This document shows, one piece after another, positions 7,051 through 17,252 of a stretch of 64,000 bases of DNA (within the stretch, counting starts at the first letter, position 1; each line of letters opens with the position of its first letter). The notes under the pieces are model-generated. The model searched no databases. It was not told where the DNA came from and saw nothing but the letters and a program-made list of their open reading frames with translations. Origin of the DNA: Bacteroidales bacterium (lineage in GTDB: Bacteria > Bacteroidota > Bacteroidia > Bacteroidales > Lentimicrobiaceae); the NCBI GenBank assembly GCA_016709025.1, contig JADJEQ010000006.1, positions 62,001-126,000 on the forward strand. Reading direction: 5' to 3'. Both the position numbers and the translations under genes were made by a program.

Positions 7051-10005
7051 TTAAAATCCAAAGCTGATCTCATCTGCAAAAATCCAGGTAGGGTTACCGT
7101 TACCCGGATGCCATGCAGGACAAGGTCCTGAATTAACAGCAATTACTTTAATAAAACGATCGGTGATGTTCAGGTCAGTAAAAGTATAATCCTTAGTAAA
7201 GTTTCCCCATTTGTCAGCAGGAAAATCGTTTTTGAGCGATCCGGTTTTAACATAGTTAATCCCATCAACGGAACTCCATAATTCTATTTCGGCAGGCATG
7301 AATATCCATGAATTAATATCCTGAAAACAGCCAATGGACAGCGTTTTTAATGATTTATCGTGTGCTATTCTTATAACAGCTTCAAGATTCCTTCCTTCAA
7401 ATCCCTGCCAGCCTCCCAGCCGGAAGTCGGTGCTGCCTTTCAGTCCGTCAATCAGGTTGTTTTTTCCACTGCCTGAATACTGGGCAGCAAATTCACTTAC
7501 CTCAAGCATTTCAAGATCTTCAGGCATTCTGGTGAATGTTGCTTCCTGTAAATTGCCGGAAATATAACCAGGTTTATATGCCTTGAATTTCAACGTTGTC
7601 GTTTCTTTTATAACGATTGGGTTGAGGTATTTTTCTGTGTTTGGTCCGGGCTCATTGCCATCAGTGGTAAAAGTGATAACAGCTCCGGGTTCAGCAGAAA
7701 GATGAATAGTCTGCTCCTTTTTAAAAATCCTGTCGGAAGGGGAAGCTAAAGGAGCCGGAAGCACCAGTTCCCCTTTAATTGCAGTAGATGGTTCATTTCC
7801 GCCACCAACACCAAAAGATCTGGAAGGAGTTGAACCCATTTCCAAAATAAGCTCACCGCCTTCCATAATTTCCTTGTGATCCAGGTACCCGCGGTTAAAG
7901 CTGTTGCGATTCAGTGATGCTGACTGAATATAAATGTTTTTCTCTGAGAGGTTGTTGGCCCTGACAATGAATTTTTTACCATTCTCTAAGGTAATTTCCG
8001 ATTTTTCAAATGCCGGACTTCCCAATGCATATTGTGAACTTCCCGGACAGGCAGGGTAAAATCCCATGGCGCTGAATACCGCCCATGCCGACATTTGCCC
8101 GCAATCTTCATTGCCGATCAACCCGTCGGGAGAAGAAGTGTAAAAATCCTTCAGTATCCGGCTCACTTTCTCCTGGGTTTTCCAGGGCTGACCGCAATAA
8201 TTATATAGGTATGCAATATGATGGCTGGGCTCATTGCCCTGGGCGTATTGACCAATCAAACCGGTAATGTCAGACTGCTCGCGGCCGGTTGTTTTTGATG
8301 ATACAGAAAAGAGGCTGTCGATAAATCCGGCAGTTTTTTCTTTTCCTCCATGCATCCTGATAAACCCATCCATATCCTGTGTCACTGAAAAACTATATTG
8401 CCACGAATTGGCTTCTGTGTAATTAAAATTTACCTCCGACGGATTAAAGGGGTTAAACCAACCACCATTGAAACGTGCACGCATAAAGCCACTTTCAGGG
8501 TCATACAGGTGTTTGTATGACTGAGCCCTTACATTGAAAAGCCTGCTGATGCTGTCGTTGCCCATGCTTTCGGCCATGGTGGCTATACACCAGTCATCAT
8601 AAGCATATTCCAGGGTTTTCGAAACAGATTCATGTTCAAGTTCTGCAGGTATAAAGCCATATTTTTTATAATAACCGAGTCCGAAAATATCTTTTGACGC
8701 GCTGTTGACCATGGCTGTAAGGGCTTCATTGCCGTCAAATCCCCGGATTCCCTTGATCCATGCATCGGCAATTACCGGCACCGCATGATAACCGATCATA
8801 CACCATGTTTCGTTGGCCGAAAGTTCCCAAACCGGAAGCATACCGCCCTGCTTATACTGAAGTATAAACGTATTTATAAATTCGTTGGTTCGTTTGTGGT
8901 CGATGATGGTCATGAGTGGGTGCAGGGCCCGGTAGGTGTCCCAGAGTGAGAACACAGTATAATAATTACCCTTTTCGGATTTGTGAACTTTGAAATCACG
9001 ACCGAGGTAGGAACCATCAACATCGTTGTAGGTATTCGGGCTCAACATGCTGTGATACAGGGCTGTGTAAAAAACTGTTTTCCGGTCACTGCTTCCGCCA
9101 CCGACCATGATTTTTCCCAATTCACTATTCCACGAAGCTGTCGTCTGGCGTTTCACTTTATCAAAATCCCAGTCAGGTATTTCCTTATCGAGATTCATTC
9201 GGGCGTTTTCCACACTAACAGCGGAAATTCCGACTTTAATCAAAAGCGGCTGACCATCCTTTTCATCAAAGGCAAACCAGGCTTTTACATTGTTTCCTTC
9301 TGCGTAAACGGATTGTTTTAAAATTGAATCATTTATTGCGATTCCTGAATTTATAACAGGTTTTGAAAACCGGGCAACGAAATAGACCCTCTGATCGCGC
9401 GCCCATCCGGTTGATCCCCTGAACCCTTCTATTTCATTCTTCCCTTTAATTCTAATCCAGGAACCTGTCACCTGATCGCGGTGTTTCAGATCGACCAGCA
9501 GGCATTGATTTTTACCAACAGGAAATGTATACCTGTGCATTCCCACACGTGTTGTTGCTGTCAGCTCAGCATTGACACCATAATCATCCAGGTATACACT
9601 ATAATAGCCCGGGCTGGCCGATTCTTTCTTATGACTGAACCGGCTTCTGTAACCTGGCTTTCCATCAGCACCATTGTTCAGCCTGACTTCCCCGGTAAAA
9701 GGCATCATCAGTACATCACAGTAATCAGGTACTCCTGTTCCGCTGAGGTGAGTATGGCTGAAACCATATATATACTCATCGCTGTAATGATAACCTCCGC
9801 ATCCGTCCCATCCTTCCAGCCGGGTATCTGGACTTAGCTGTACCATTCCGAAGGGAGCTGTTGCGCCGGGGAAAGTATGCCCGTGACCGCCAGTCCCAAT
9901 AAACGGATTCACCAGATCAGCCGGTTCTATAGTCTGGTTGTAAGCCGTACTTAGTGAAAATAATGTTGAAATAATTACTGCGGTCAGGAATTTGAACAGG
10001 TTCAT
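7051..10005 (-). CDS. GH92 family alpha-mannosidase, secreted
   Basis: A large exported glycosidase of 984 residues. Signal peptide at residues 1-22 (FKFLTAVIISTLFSLSTAYN), then the GH92 start VNPFIGTGGHGHTFPGA. ANETWCMIGYHA carries the likely acid Glu399, and GNEDCGQMSAW carries the basic Asp634 region used by this calcium-dependent exo-alpha-mannosidase family. After the catalytic modules comes a chitobiase-like segment (FTTDGNEPGPNTEKY) and a C-terminal F5/8-type discoidin-like domain, typical accessory domains for host or plant glycans. No T9SS tail or lipobox is visible, so the enzyme is probably periplasmic. No SusC/SusD pair is adjacent, so it is not in a standard utilisation locus here. 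Confidence 0.92.
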   Translation of the reverse strand: MNLFKFLTAVIISTLFSLSTAYNQTIEPADLVNPFIGTGGHGHTFPGATAPFGMVQLSPDTRLEGWDGCGGYHYSDEYIYGFSHTHLSGTGVPDYCDVLMMPFTGEVRLNNGADGKPGYRSRFSHKKESASPGYYSVYLDDYGVNAELTATTRVGMHRYTFPVGKNQCLLVDLKHRDQVTGSWIRIKGKNEIEGFRGSTGWARDQRVYFVARFSKPVINSGIAINDSILKQSVYAEGNNVKAWFAFDEKDGQPLLIKVGISAVSVENARMNLDKEIPDWDFDKVKRQTTASWNSELGKIMVGGGSSDRKTVFYTALYHSMLSPNTYNDVDGSYLGRDFKVHKSEKGNYYTVFSLWDTYRALHPLMTIIDHKRTNEFINTFILQYKQGGMLPVWELSANETWCMIGYHAVPVIADAWIKGIRGFDGNEALTAMVNSASKDIFGLGYYKKYGFIPAELEHESVSKTLEYAYDDWCIATMAESMGNDSISRLFNVRAQSYKHLYDPESGFMRARFNGGWFNPFNPSEVNFNYTEANSWQYSFSVTQDMDGFIRMHGGKEKTAGFIDSLFSVSSKTTGREQSDITGLIGQYAQGNEPSHHIAYLYNYCGQPWKTQEKVSRILKDFYTSSPDGLIGNEDCGQMSAWAVFSAMGFYPACPGSSQYALGSPAFEKSEITLENGKKFIVRANNLSEKNIYIQSASLNRNSFNRGYLDHKEIMEGGELILEMGSTPSRSFGVGGGNEPSTAIKGELVLPAPLASPSDRIFKKEQTIHLSAEPGAVITFTTDGNEPGPNTEKYLNPIVIKETTTLKFKAYKPGYISGNLQEATFTRMPEDLEMLEVSEFAAQYSGSGKNNLIDGLKGSTDFRLGGWQGFEGRNLEAVIRIAHDKSLKTLSIGCFQDINSWIFMPAEIELWSSVDGINYVKTGSLKNDFPADKWGNFTKDYTFTDLNITDRFIKVIAVNSGPCPAWHPGNGNPTWIFADEISFGF

Positions 10006-10338
10006 AATGTCTTACTTTTTAAACATTCCGGATGAAACATGGTTTAATGGAATTCTTTCAGGATGCTCAAACCTACGGAATTTTTAAATATTAATAAGTG
10101 GTTGATGCAATAGTCCGTTAATTTTAAGAATCACGCAATGACGCTAAGGCGCAACGTGTTGATATTTAGCATTATACAAGTTTGACTTAAGATATGCTAA
10201 TACTTAGATAACCAGTCGTTTGCAAATAGCTAACGGAGTATTGTAATGGTAATCATAAAAATAATTAATCTGTTTTGCGGTTCTGTTGCATTTTAATCTG
10301 ATGTATATTTTGTAAATTTGATTTTTAAAACTACTAAA
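10006..10338. other. Divergent intergenic region
   Basis: Contains no gene. It separates the minus-strand GH92 gene from the plus-strand barrel gene and must hold both promoters. Around 10129-10158 there is a degenerate copy of the ACGCAA/GGCGCAA short repeat that is common between genes in Bacteroidota (ACGCAATGACGCTAAGGCGC). The plus-strand promoter is listed separately. Confidence 0.6.
10286..10320 (+). promoter_or_regulatory. Bacteroidota-type promoter for the barrel protein
   Basis: TTG at 10286-10288 and TAAATTTG at 10313-10320 match the Bacteroidota -33/-7 pattern, with a slightly long 24-base spacer. The box ends 18 bases before the ATG at 10339. A TTG at 10318 lies inside the -7 box and therefore cannot be the start codon. 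Confidence 0.6.
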
Positions 10339-11067
10339 ATGAAAAAAGCAGCAACGACCACTTTATTGTTCCTTCTCTTTCAGATTGGCTTTTCACAAAC
10401 CTGGTTCGATATCGGACTGAAGGGTGGGATTGGAACGTCCTTTATGTATAATGCGCAGATATTTGATGATCAGGCGATTGTTCACAAATTTAAACCGGGC
10501 TACACTTTTGGGGGTAAACTGGGATTTAATTTTATCCAGGAACATCAGATTACCTTTGATGTTATGAAAACAACCTACCAGCAAGGCTTTACATACAAAC
10601 CTGAAGGATGGACAGGTAGCAGCGATGCCGAGCGCACCTATACCTTTGGCGGACTTGATATGCTGCTGATGTACAGGTCTAACCGCAATGGGACCTATTT
10701 TGAAGTCGGGCCGCAATGGTCAACCTATTCAACTGTTGAATATTCAGATACCGGCGGGGATTTTGTTTCACCAAACGAAATTTCAGACCTGGTAACCAAA
10801 AGTAACTTCGGGATGGCTTTGGGTTTTGGCGGCTATATTTTTGGAACCGACAACTTTGGGGTCACCACTGGTTTCAGGTTGACTTATATGTTCAATGATA
10901 TGGCTACTGAAGCAGGGAATGCCGCTAATTTTCCGATTCTGAAACCGGTTGGGAAATTTGATCCGACCCACAACCTGGGTGCACTGTTTGTTATCGAAAT
11001 AAACTACGATTTCGGGTACCTGGTTAGTTCAAACTGCGGTCAGCGGACAAAACTGTTTGTTTTCTAG
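10339..11067 (+). CDS. Outer membrane beta-barrel protein (porin-like)
   Basis: A 242-residue exported protein. Signal peptide MKKAATTTLLFLLFQIGFSQ is followed by a repetitive glycine/aromatic beta-strand pattern (WFDIGLKGGIGTSFMYNAQ, then GGKLGFNF, GMALGFGGYIFG, FGVTTGFRLTYMF) of the outer-membrane beta-barrel type in the PorT/OmpW size range. It does not end on a terminal aromatic residue as most barrels do; the tail is RTKLFVF. The start is ATG 10339, just after a good -7 box. It stands alone, between divergent GH92 and a convergent phosphatase gene. The function is unknown. Confidence 0.72.
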   Translation: MKKAATTTLLFLLFQIGFSQTWFDIGLKGGIGTSFMYNAQIFDDQAIVHKFKPGYTFGGKLGFNFIQEHQITFDVMKTTYQQGFTYKPEGWTGSSDAERTYTFGGLDMLLMYRSNRNGTYFEVGPQWSTYSTVEYSDTGGDFVSPNEISDLVTKSNFGMALGFGGYIFGTDNFGVTTGFRLTYMFNDMATEAGNAANFPILKPVGKFDPTHNLGALFVIEINYDFGYLVSSNCGQRTKLFVF

Positions 11068-11116
11068 CAGTTTTTCTTTTTCATTTTCTTTCTTTTGCAA
11101 TGCAGCGCATTGGCAA

Positions 11117-12007
11117 TCATTTAAAATGTATTTCTGCGATCACCGGTAAGTGATCTGAGAGGTATTTACCAGTGGACCTGAAGTCATAAATCTCGCTGCT
11201 GATAACTTTTAAATCCCAGGTGACCAGAATATAATCGATCAGCTCTTTGGGCTCGAAAGCCGGGTCAAAACCCACAAAGGAAAAATCGGGTCCACTCACT
11301 TTTACGTCAGCCCTTTTTCTTGAATCCGATAAAGTATATTCATTTTCAGAGAAGGTCAGGATACGGTATGCCCGGTGCTTTTCTGTAACATTCAAATCAC
11401 CGGTAAGGATGATGGGCAGCTTTCCGGCCAGTTCTCCAAGCTTCTTTATAATCAGCAATGCACTCTGAATGCGTGCTTCTTCGCCCATATGGTCGAAGTG
11501 GGTGTTGAAAGCGATAAAATGCCTGCCTGTTGCCTTTTCTTCAAATTCGGCCCAGGTAACCACCCGGTTGCAGGCGGCATCCCAACCGCGGCTGCCGGGT
11601 ACATCAGGTGTTTCAGACAACCAAAAGGTTCCCGATCTTACAGGATTAAGCCTGCTTTTCTGATAGAACAAAGCGCTGTATTCACCTTCCTTTTTGCCAT
11701 CATCCCGTCCGACCCCAATGCTTTTATAGCCCCTCAGTAAACAGCGCATATTCTTCATTTGATTGTGCTTTGCTTCCTGCACGCCCAACAAGTCGGGATT
11801 CCTTTTCAAAATTTCATTACTAAGGTCCTTCTTCCTGTATTTCCATTGGTTTACACCGTCATCCGGGGTATCCAGCCTGATATTCCATGTCATTACTTTC
11901 AGATTGCCATGCTCCTGAGCAAACAGGGCAGAACTGGAAATGATCAGGGTCAGAATCAGAATGAAAAAAAATCCTGAAATTCTTTTTATTGCGATGGCAG
12001 TTCTCAT
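11117..12007 (-). CDS. Secreted endonuclease/exonuclease/phosphatase family protein
   Basis: A 296-residue exported phosphodiesterase-fold protein. From the ATG at 12007 it begins with a signal peptide ending FAQ, then LKVMTWNIRLDTPDDG. The catalytic set of the EEP superfamily is complete: PDLLGVQEAK (metal Glu), HFDHMGEEAR, PIILTGDLNVTE (Asp/Asn pair), DYILVTWD and LSDHLPVIAEI (general-base His). Relatives hydrolyse phosphodiesters in nucleic acids, phosphoinositides or sphingomyelin, and the exported form favours scavenging. An upstream in-frame ATG at 12085 would put 26 extra residues before the signal peptide, so I prefer 12007. It is convergent with the barrel gene. Confidence 0.85.
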   Translation of the reverse strand: MRTAIAIKRISGFFFILILTLIISSSALFAQEHGNLKVMTWNIRLDTPDDGVNQWKYRKKDLSNEILKRNPDLLGVQEAKHNQMKNMRCLLRGYKSIGVGRDDGKKEGEYSALFYQKSRLNPVRSGTFWLSETPDVPGSRGWDAACNRVVTWAEFEEKATGRHFIAFNTHFDHMGEEARIQSALLIIKKLGELAGKLPIILTGDLNVTEKHRAYRILTFSENEYTLSDSRKRADVKVSGPDFSFVGFDPAFEPKELIDYILVTWDLKVISSEIYDFRSTGKYLSDHLPVIAEIHFK

Positions 12008-12068
12008 TTGAGTGCAGTATTTCTTTAGTACGAAATTACTGAATTTATCTGTAAGCGAAATGAATGCA

Positions 12069-12098
12069 TAAAAAAACCGGCACACCGGCCGGTTTTCA
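12069..12098 (-). terminator. Intrinsic terminator after first T9SS repeat protein
   Basis: Read on the minus strand: AAAACCGGC, loop CGGTGT, GCCGGTTTT followed by T residues. It lies 27 bases past the stop of the T9SS gene and ahead of the EEP phosphatase gene, so it separates the two transcripts. Confidence 0.8.
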
Positions 12099-12125
12099 GA
12101 TTATTGTAATGAAGTAATTATACTG

Positions 12126-14468
12126 TCAGTTCCTGACAAACCTTACCGAACCGGCAGATTTTAAATCAGTTACCCTCAGGGTGTAAATACCTGGTTGAAG
12201 ATTTTGTACCGATAATTCGTAACCTCCCACCAGTTTATCACTATCCAGTCTGATCATATCCACTAAAGTTCCCATTGAAGAAAAAATAGTCACATTAACT
12301 TCTCCTTTCAGATCACCAGTTGTTATCAGTTTTATTTTGTCGGATGCCGGATTGGGATATACAGTTAATCCTGCTAATGGAGTCATATCCTGAATACCAA
12401 GGGTGTTGTTGGTGGCAATGTTGGATGTGGAGCTGCTATAATCGCCTGATTTTAAACCATCCGGATTACAACTTCCACCTGGGTTGATGACTTCAATCAT
12501 ATAATAAACGAACCCCGGCTGAGCATTCAGGTCGGTATAACTGGTAAAATTACCCGAAACAGTGCCAAGCAACAGCATTTCAGCCGGATTGCTGCCCCGG
12601 TAAATGTTGTACGATGCGACAGGAAAGCCCAGATAAGGATTCCAGCCGAGATTCCAGGAATTGCCAACTCCCTGGCTAATTGAAAGGTGAATGGTCTGAT
12701 GCATGGATCCGGTTCCATAAAGGTTGCCATTGGCATCTCTGAATGAAAGTTTATAACGGGTAGCTTTTTCACGGGGATTTGATTCATTGTCAGTAAAGGT
12801 TGCTGACTGATCCGCACCGACACTGCCAATTTCCTGGTAAATATCGGCTTCATTTCCTTCCTTCAGGATCACATATTCCGAAATCAGGTCACTCTCCACT
12901 TTATTCCAGACAATTACATTCTTTCCTGAAACAGAATCAACACTTACCATGCAGATGTCGGGCGATGGAATGTCCCTGATTGTAAAAACAGATTGGCTGC
13001 CAGAAGTAATAAATGGGTATACGTAATCAGATATCCTGATAAGGCATGAATCTGAGGTTTCAACAGGTGTGGTCCAGCTGAATGAATTCTCATTTTCGTA
13101 ATAATAAAGAAAAGCAATATTTTCCCAGTTATTGCCATTGTCGGATGAAAAATCAATGACCAGGTAGCTGTTGGCGAGAACGCTTCCTGTATAAGACCAG
13201 CGAACAGAATAGGTGGAATCGTTGTCCCATATTTCGCCTCCGGCAGGACTTAAAATCGTCAATACAGGAGGTACATTGAGCGCGAAAACATCGCTGAGCG
13301 AAAAATTCAAAGGATTCTCAACATCAATAATTCTGACAACACAGTTTTCTGAAGCAACTGAAGGGGAGGTGACCTCAATGGTTGATTGGGTGGAAGGAAT
13401 ATTGGTTGCCAGGGTCTCAAAGGTTAATCCGTTATCGGTAGAAATTTCGATATTAACGTTCGTGGTGTCGTAGGGAAACCATGAAATTGTCATAGGTTGT
13501 CCGGTATAATACATGTTCCCGGCTACCGGTGATGAAATGACAAATGGTGGGACCACTATGGTAAATGCGGCATCACTTACATCGGAAGTGCCAAAATTGT
13601 ATGGATCGGAAATCCTGATTCTGGCATTTTCTGTCTCCATGGCTGGGACATAGATTTCGTAACTTCCCCCGGTAGCTGTGCTAATTCCATACCAGAAACT
13701 TTGCCAGGTAATACCGCCGTTGGTGGATAATTCGATAGATACATATGAATTCAGATTTGAACCACTCCAGCTTACAGTCTGGTATTCTCCAAGATTCCAG
13801 ATTTCTCCGCCGTTGGGGGTAACTACCGTGATCTCGGGAGCTGAAATTACTGAGAAAACACCACTTGAATAATTGTAAGAAGGATTGTTTACATCCGATA
13901 ATCTGACCAGACATTCAGTAGAATTTACCTCCGGCGCAAAGAAAGTAAATGGGGGAGCTGCGATTCCGGACCCAACCAGTGTCCAGGTTTGTCCGTTGTC
14001 GGAAGAGAAATCAATGTTTACCGGATTGTTGTTGTCGGAATACCAGTTAACGAAGATTTCAGTGTTCTGATAGTAGACCTGTCCGGTGGAGGGTGGATTT
14101 ATTACATAAGGCAGATTGCTGACGGTAAAAGTTGCATCACTTTCATCGAAGATTGTACGTGGATAATTTATTATCCTGATTTTTGCCTGGTCAGAAACCT
14201 GGAAATTAACCAGTATTTCAAGCTCATTTATTCCGGGGTATCCATAGATATATTGGTGATCATACCAGGTTTCTCCGTTGTTGGGGGTGTATTCCAGGAT
14301 GAATTCCCCGAATCCGCTTTCATTGTTCCAAATTACAGTATATTGAGTACCATTCAGCCAGTTTTCACCACCGTTGGGTGATATTACCTGAACCTGTCCA
14401 AAGGTGGATAAGAAAGAACCTGCAAACAGGAAGAAAATCAGTATAGTTAGTGGTAGTTTTGATTTCAT
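12126..14468 (-). CDS. T9SS-exported Ig-like repeat protein, copy 1
   Basis: A 780-residue surface or secreted protein. A signal peptide (about 1-24) is followed by five beta-sandwich repeats starting with variants of SPNGGENW, about 95 residues each and similar to the Kre9/Knh1-like Ser-Thr-rich module (VQVISPNGGENWLNGTQY; VVTPNGGEIWNLGEYQT; ILSPAGGEIWDNDSTYS). Two fibronectin III-like domains follow (VIVWNKVESDLISEYVI; SYNIYRGSNPAEM), then a T9SS type A sorting domain beginning VYPNPASDKIKL and ending VRFVRN. The type IX system recognises that tail and releases or anchors the protein outside. No enzyme motif is seen; an adhesive or matrix role is inferred. A paralogue lies directly upstream. 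Confidence 0.88.
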   Translation of the reverse strand: MKSKLPLTILIFFLFAGSFLSTFGQVQVISPNGGENWLNGTQYTVIWNNESGFGEFILEYTPNNGETWYDHQYIYGYPGINELEILVNFQVSDQAKIRIINYPRTIFDESDATFTVSNLPYVINPPSTGQVYYQNTEIFVNWYSDNNNPVNIDFSSDNGQTWTLVGSGIAAPPFTFFAPEVNSTECLVRLSDVNNPSYNYSSGVFSVISAPEITVVTPNGGEIWNLGEYQTVSWSGSNLNSYVSIELSTNGGITWQSFWYGISTATGGSYEIYVPAMETENARIRISDPYNFGTSDVSDAAFTIVVPPFVISSPVAGNMYYTGQPMTISWFPYDTTNVNIEISTDNGLTFETLATNIPSTQSTIEVTSPSVASENCVVRIIDVENPLNFSLSDVFALNVPPVLTILSPAGGEIWDNDSTYSVRWSYTGSVLANSYLVIDFSSDNGNNWENIAFLYYYENENSFSWTTPVETSDSCLIRISDYVYPFITSGSQSVFTIRDIPSPDICMVSVDSVSGKNVIVWNKVESDLISEYVILKEGNEADIYQEIGSVGADQSATFTDNESNPREKATRYKLSFRDANGNLYGTGSMHQTIHLSISQGVGNSWNLGWNPYLGFPVASYNIYRGSNPAEMLLLGTVSGNFTSYTDLNAQPGFVYYMIEVINPGGSCNPDGLKSGDYSSSTSNIATNNTLGIQDMTPLAGLTVYPNPASDKIKLITTGDLKGEVNVTIFSSMGTLVDMIRLDSDKLVGGYELSVQNLQPGIYTLRVTDLKSAGSVRFVRN

Positions 14469-14653
14469 GACGAACAGTTTTTAAGTAAACACTGCATGCT
14501 TACTTCCTGGAATTATTCTAAATTAATTTAGCGGTTTTAAACCAGTGCTTTCAGGCTATAATCCAGAATAAGCGATTTTTGAAAAGAAAATCTATCACTC
14601 GATCAGGAAATTGCCTCCTGCAAAGGGTCATGCGAATGCCAGCAATCAACTAT

Positions 14654-17019
14654 CTACGTTCCGTTTTTAACAAATCTAAACTGACCCGTTAGTTTTTGGA
14701 CACAGTTACCCGCAGACAACACCGAAGGGTGTAAATACCGGACTGAAGATTTTGAACTGATAGTTCATAACCTCCCAGCATTTCTTCACTGTCCAGTCTG
14801 TTCATTTCAATTATTGTTCCCATTGAAGAAACAATAGTCACAACAACTTCTCCCTGCAGATCACCTGTTGTTATCACTTTGATTTTGTCGGATGCAGGGT
14901 TGGGATACACCGTTATTCCGGTTAACAATGTCTTATCCTGAACACTCAGGGTGTTGTTGGTGGCAATATTGGATGTAGAACTGCTGTAATCTCCGGCTTT
15001 TAAACCTTCAGGATTGCAACTGCCGCCGGGATTGATGACTTCAATCATATAATAAACGAACCCAGGCTGTGCATTCAGATCGGTATAACTTGTAAAATTG
15101 CCTGAAACAGTTCCAAGCATCTGCATTTCAGCAGGATTGCTGCCCCGGTAAATATTATAGGAAGTAACAGGAAAGCCCAGGTAATCGTTCCAGTCGAGAT
15201 TCCATGTATTACCGACTCCCTGGTTAATTGAAAGATGAATGGTCTGATGCAGGGACCCGCTTCCGTATAGGTTGCCTTCTGAATCACGGAAAGATAATTT
15301 GTAACGGGTAGCCTTTTCACGCGGATTTGACTCATTGTCAACATAGCTGGAAAGCTCCGATGCTCCTACGCTTCCAATCTCCAGGTATACATTGGTTTCA
15401 TTGCTCTCCTTCATAATAACATATTCTGAAATCAGTTCACTTTCAACCTTGTTCCAGACAATTACGTTTTTTCCTGAAGCTGAGTCAACACTAACCATAC
15501 AAATGTCGGGAGTTGGGATATCTTTTATCGAGAAAACCGACTGGCTTGTTGCAGAGATAGAAGGGTAATAATAATCTGATATTCTTATCAGGCATGAATC
15601 AGATGTCTGAACTGGTGTTCTCCAGCTATACGAGTTCTCACTTCCGTAATAGTCCAGAAAACCTATGTACTCCCAGTTATTGCCATTGTCGGATGAAAAT
15701 TCTATCATCAGATAGGTGTATTCCGGAACTTCACCCGTATAGGTCCAGCCAATAGAATAGGTAGAATCATTGTCCCATAATTCGCCTCCGTTAGGTTGAA
15801 CCAGCGCAAGCACAGGTGCCTGGGCAATTCTGAAAACCCCACTCAAAGCATAGGAATCAGGATTGCTGCTGTCAACAATCTTCAATATGCAATTTTCAGA
15901 GGCAGTAGATGGTAATTCTACATCCTTGTATCCGGTGTTGGAAGGAACCTCGGTGGCCAGCGTCTGGAATGTCAGTCCATTGTCCAGGGAAATTTCAATA
16001 TCGGTTACCACAGCTTCAAAAGCAAACCAGGAAACTGTTAAGGTCTGGCCAGTGTAATAAGAATAACCGGCAGTGGGGGAATAAATGATAAACGGAGGAA
16101 CATTGATTGTGAAGTTGGCATCACTGATGTCGTTGGCGCCTGGATAATAAGTATCTGATATTCTGATGCGTGCTGAACCGGTATTGACCATAGGCGTTTC
16201 AACCTGGATACTTCCTCCGGTAGGAGAGCTTTCGCCATACCAGAATATCTGCCAGGTAATTCCACCATCTGACGAATACTCCAGGTCTATTGAATTATTC
16301 AGATTTGACCCTGTCCATGTCACCGTATTTAAACCTCCGTAATTCCATGTTTCACCTCCATTGGGAGTGATCAGGGATATTTCAGGGGTGGGAACGATTG
16401 AAAATAGCGGACTTTGTCCGGAAACAGCCGGATCGTTCACATCGGAGACTCTGACCAGGCATTGATTTGAATTAACAGCAGGAGCGTCAAAGTAAAATAT
16501 TTGTCCGGTAACTCCGGAACCTACCAGGGTCCAGGTCAGGCCGTTGTCTGCTGAAAAATCCACATTGACAGGGTTAGTGTTATCTGTGTACCATTGAACG
16601 ATGATCTCGCTGTTCTGATACAAGACTGCTCCCTGATAAGGTGTATAAATATAATACGGTGGATTGATGACAGAAAAAGTGTCATCACTCTCATCAAAGA
16701 TGGCCGGATTGAAGTAATTCGAAACCCTGATTCTGGCTTCGTCCGTGGCAAGAAAATTCAGAATCCATGAACTTTCATTCGTTCCGGTTACACCATATAC
16801 ATAATCCAGCACGAACCAGCTGGATCCGTTATCATACGAATATTCAATGGAATAATAATCCAGTTCGCCTTCATTTGTCCATACAACGCTGACTTCGGTG
16901 CCATTGACCCAGTTTTCGCCGCCGTTGGGAGAAATTACCTGTACCTGTGCATAGGAGGATGTAAAAACACCCAGAAGCAGGAAGAAAAATAGTATTGACA
17001 GGGGTAGTTTTGTTTTCAT
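14654..17019 (-). CDS. T9SS-exported Ig-like repeat protein, copy 2 (frameshifted tail)
   Basis: Tandem paralogue of the preceding protein with the same order: signal peptide, five SPNGGE-type repeats, two fibronectin-like domains and a sorting domain (VYPNPASDKIKV). As written, the frame stops at 14689 with LRCCLRVTVSKN. The next frame continues to TAG 14654 and encodes QKLTGQFRFVKNGT, which restores the RFV(K/R)N ending of copy 1. One base appears lost near 14702, in ACTG(A)TGTCC. A 12-base in-frame insertion coding CCLR is also seen just before. Restored length is 788 residues. If the shift is real the T9SS tail is damaged and export would probably fail; sequencing error is the simpler view. 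Confidence 0.82.
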
Positions 17020-17252
17020 GATATTCTTTTTTTAATCAACAAAGCTTTTCCATTTTTGTTTATAATCATTCTAAATTAAATGAACACTTCACAAGGCGGA
17101 AAAAATCCCCTGTCTCGGAAAATGGTGGTAATAATTTCAGATTATTCTGTTGCCTGAAAGAATAATCATTGCAATGTCGCAGAGGGATTCTTTACCTCTG
17201 AAAGCATTGTCAATATTGGAAATATAAGAATGGGTGATTGATTTCATTTCCG

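Noticed and set aside
12527..16751. Long open frames in other phases of the T9SS repeat genes and on the opposite strand
   Set aside because: They lie within well supported coding sequence and have no domain content.
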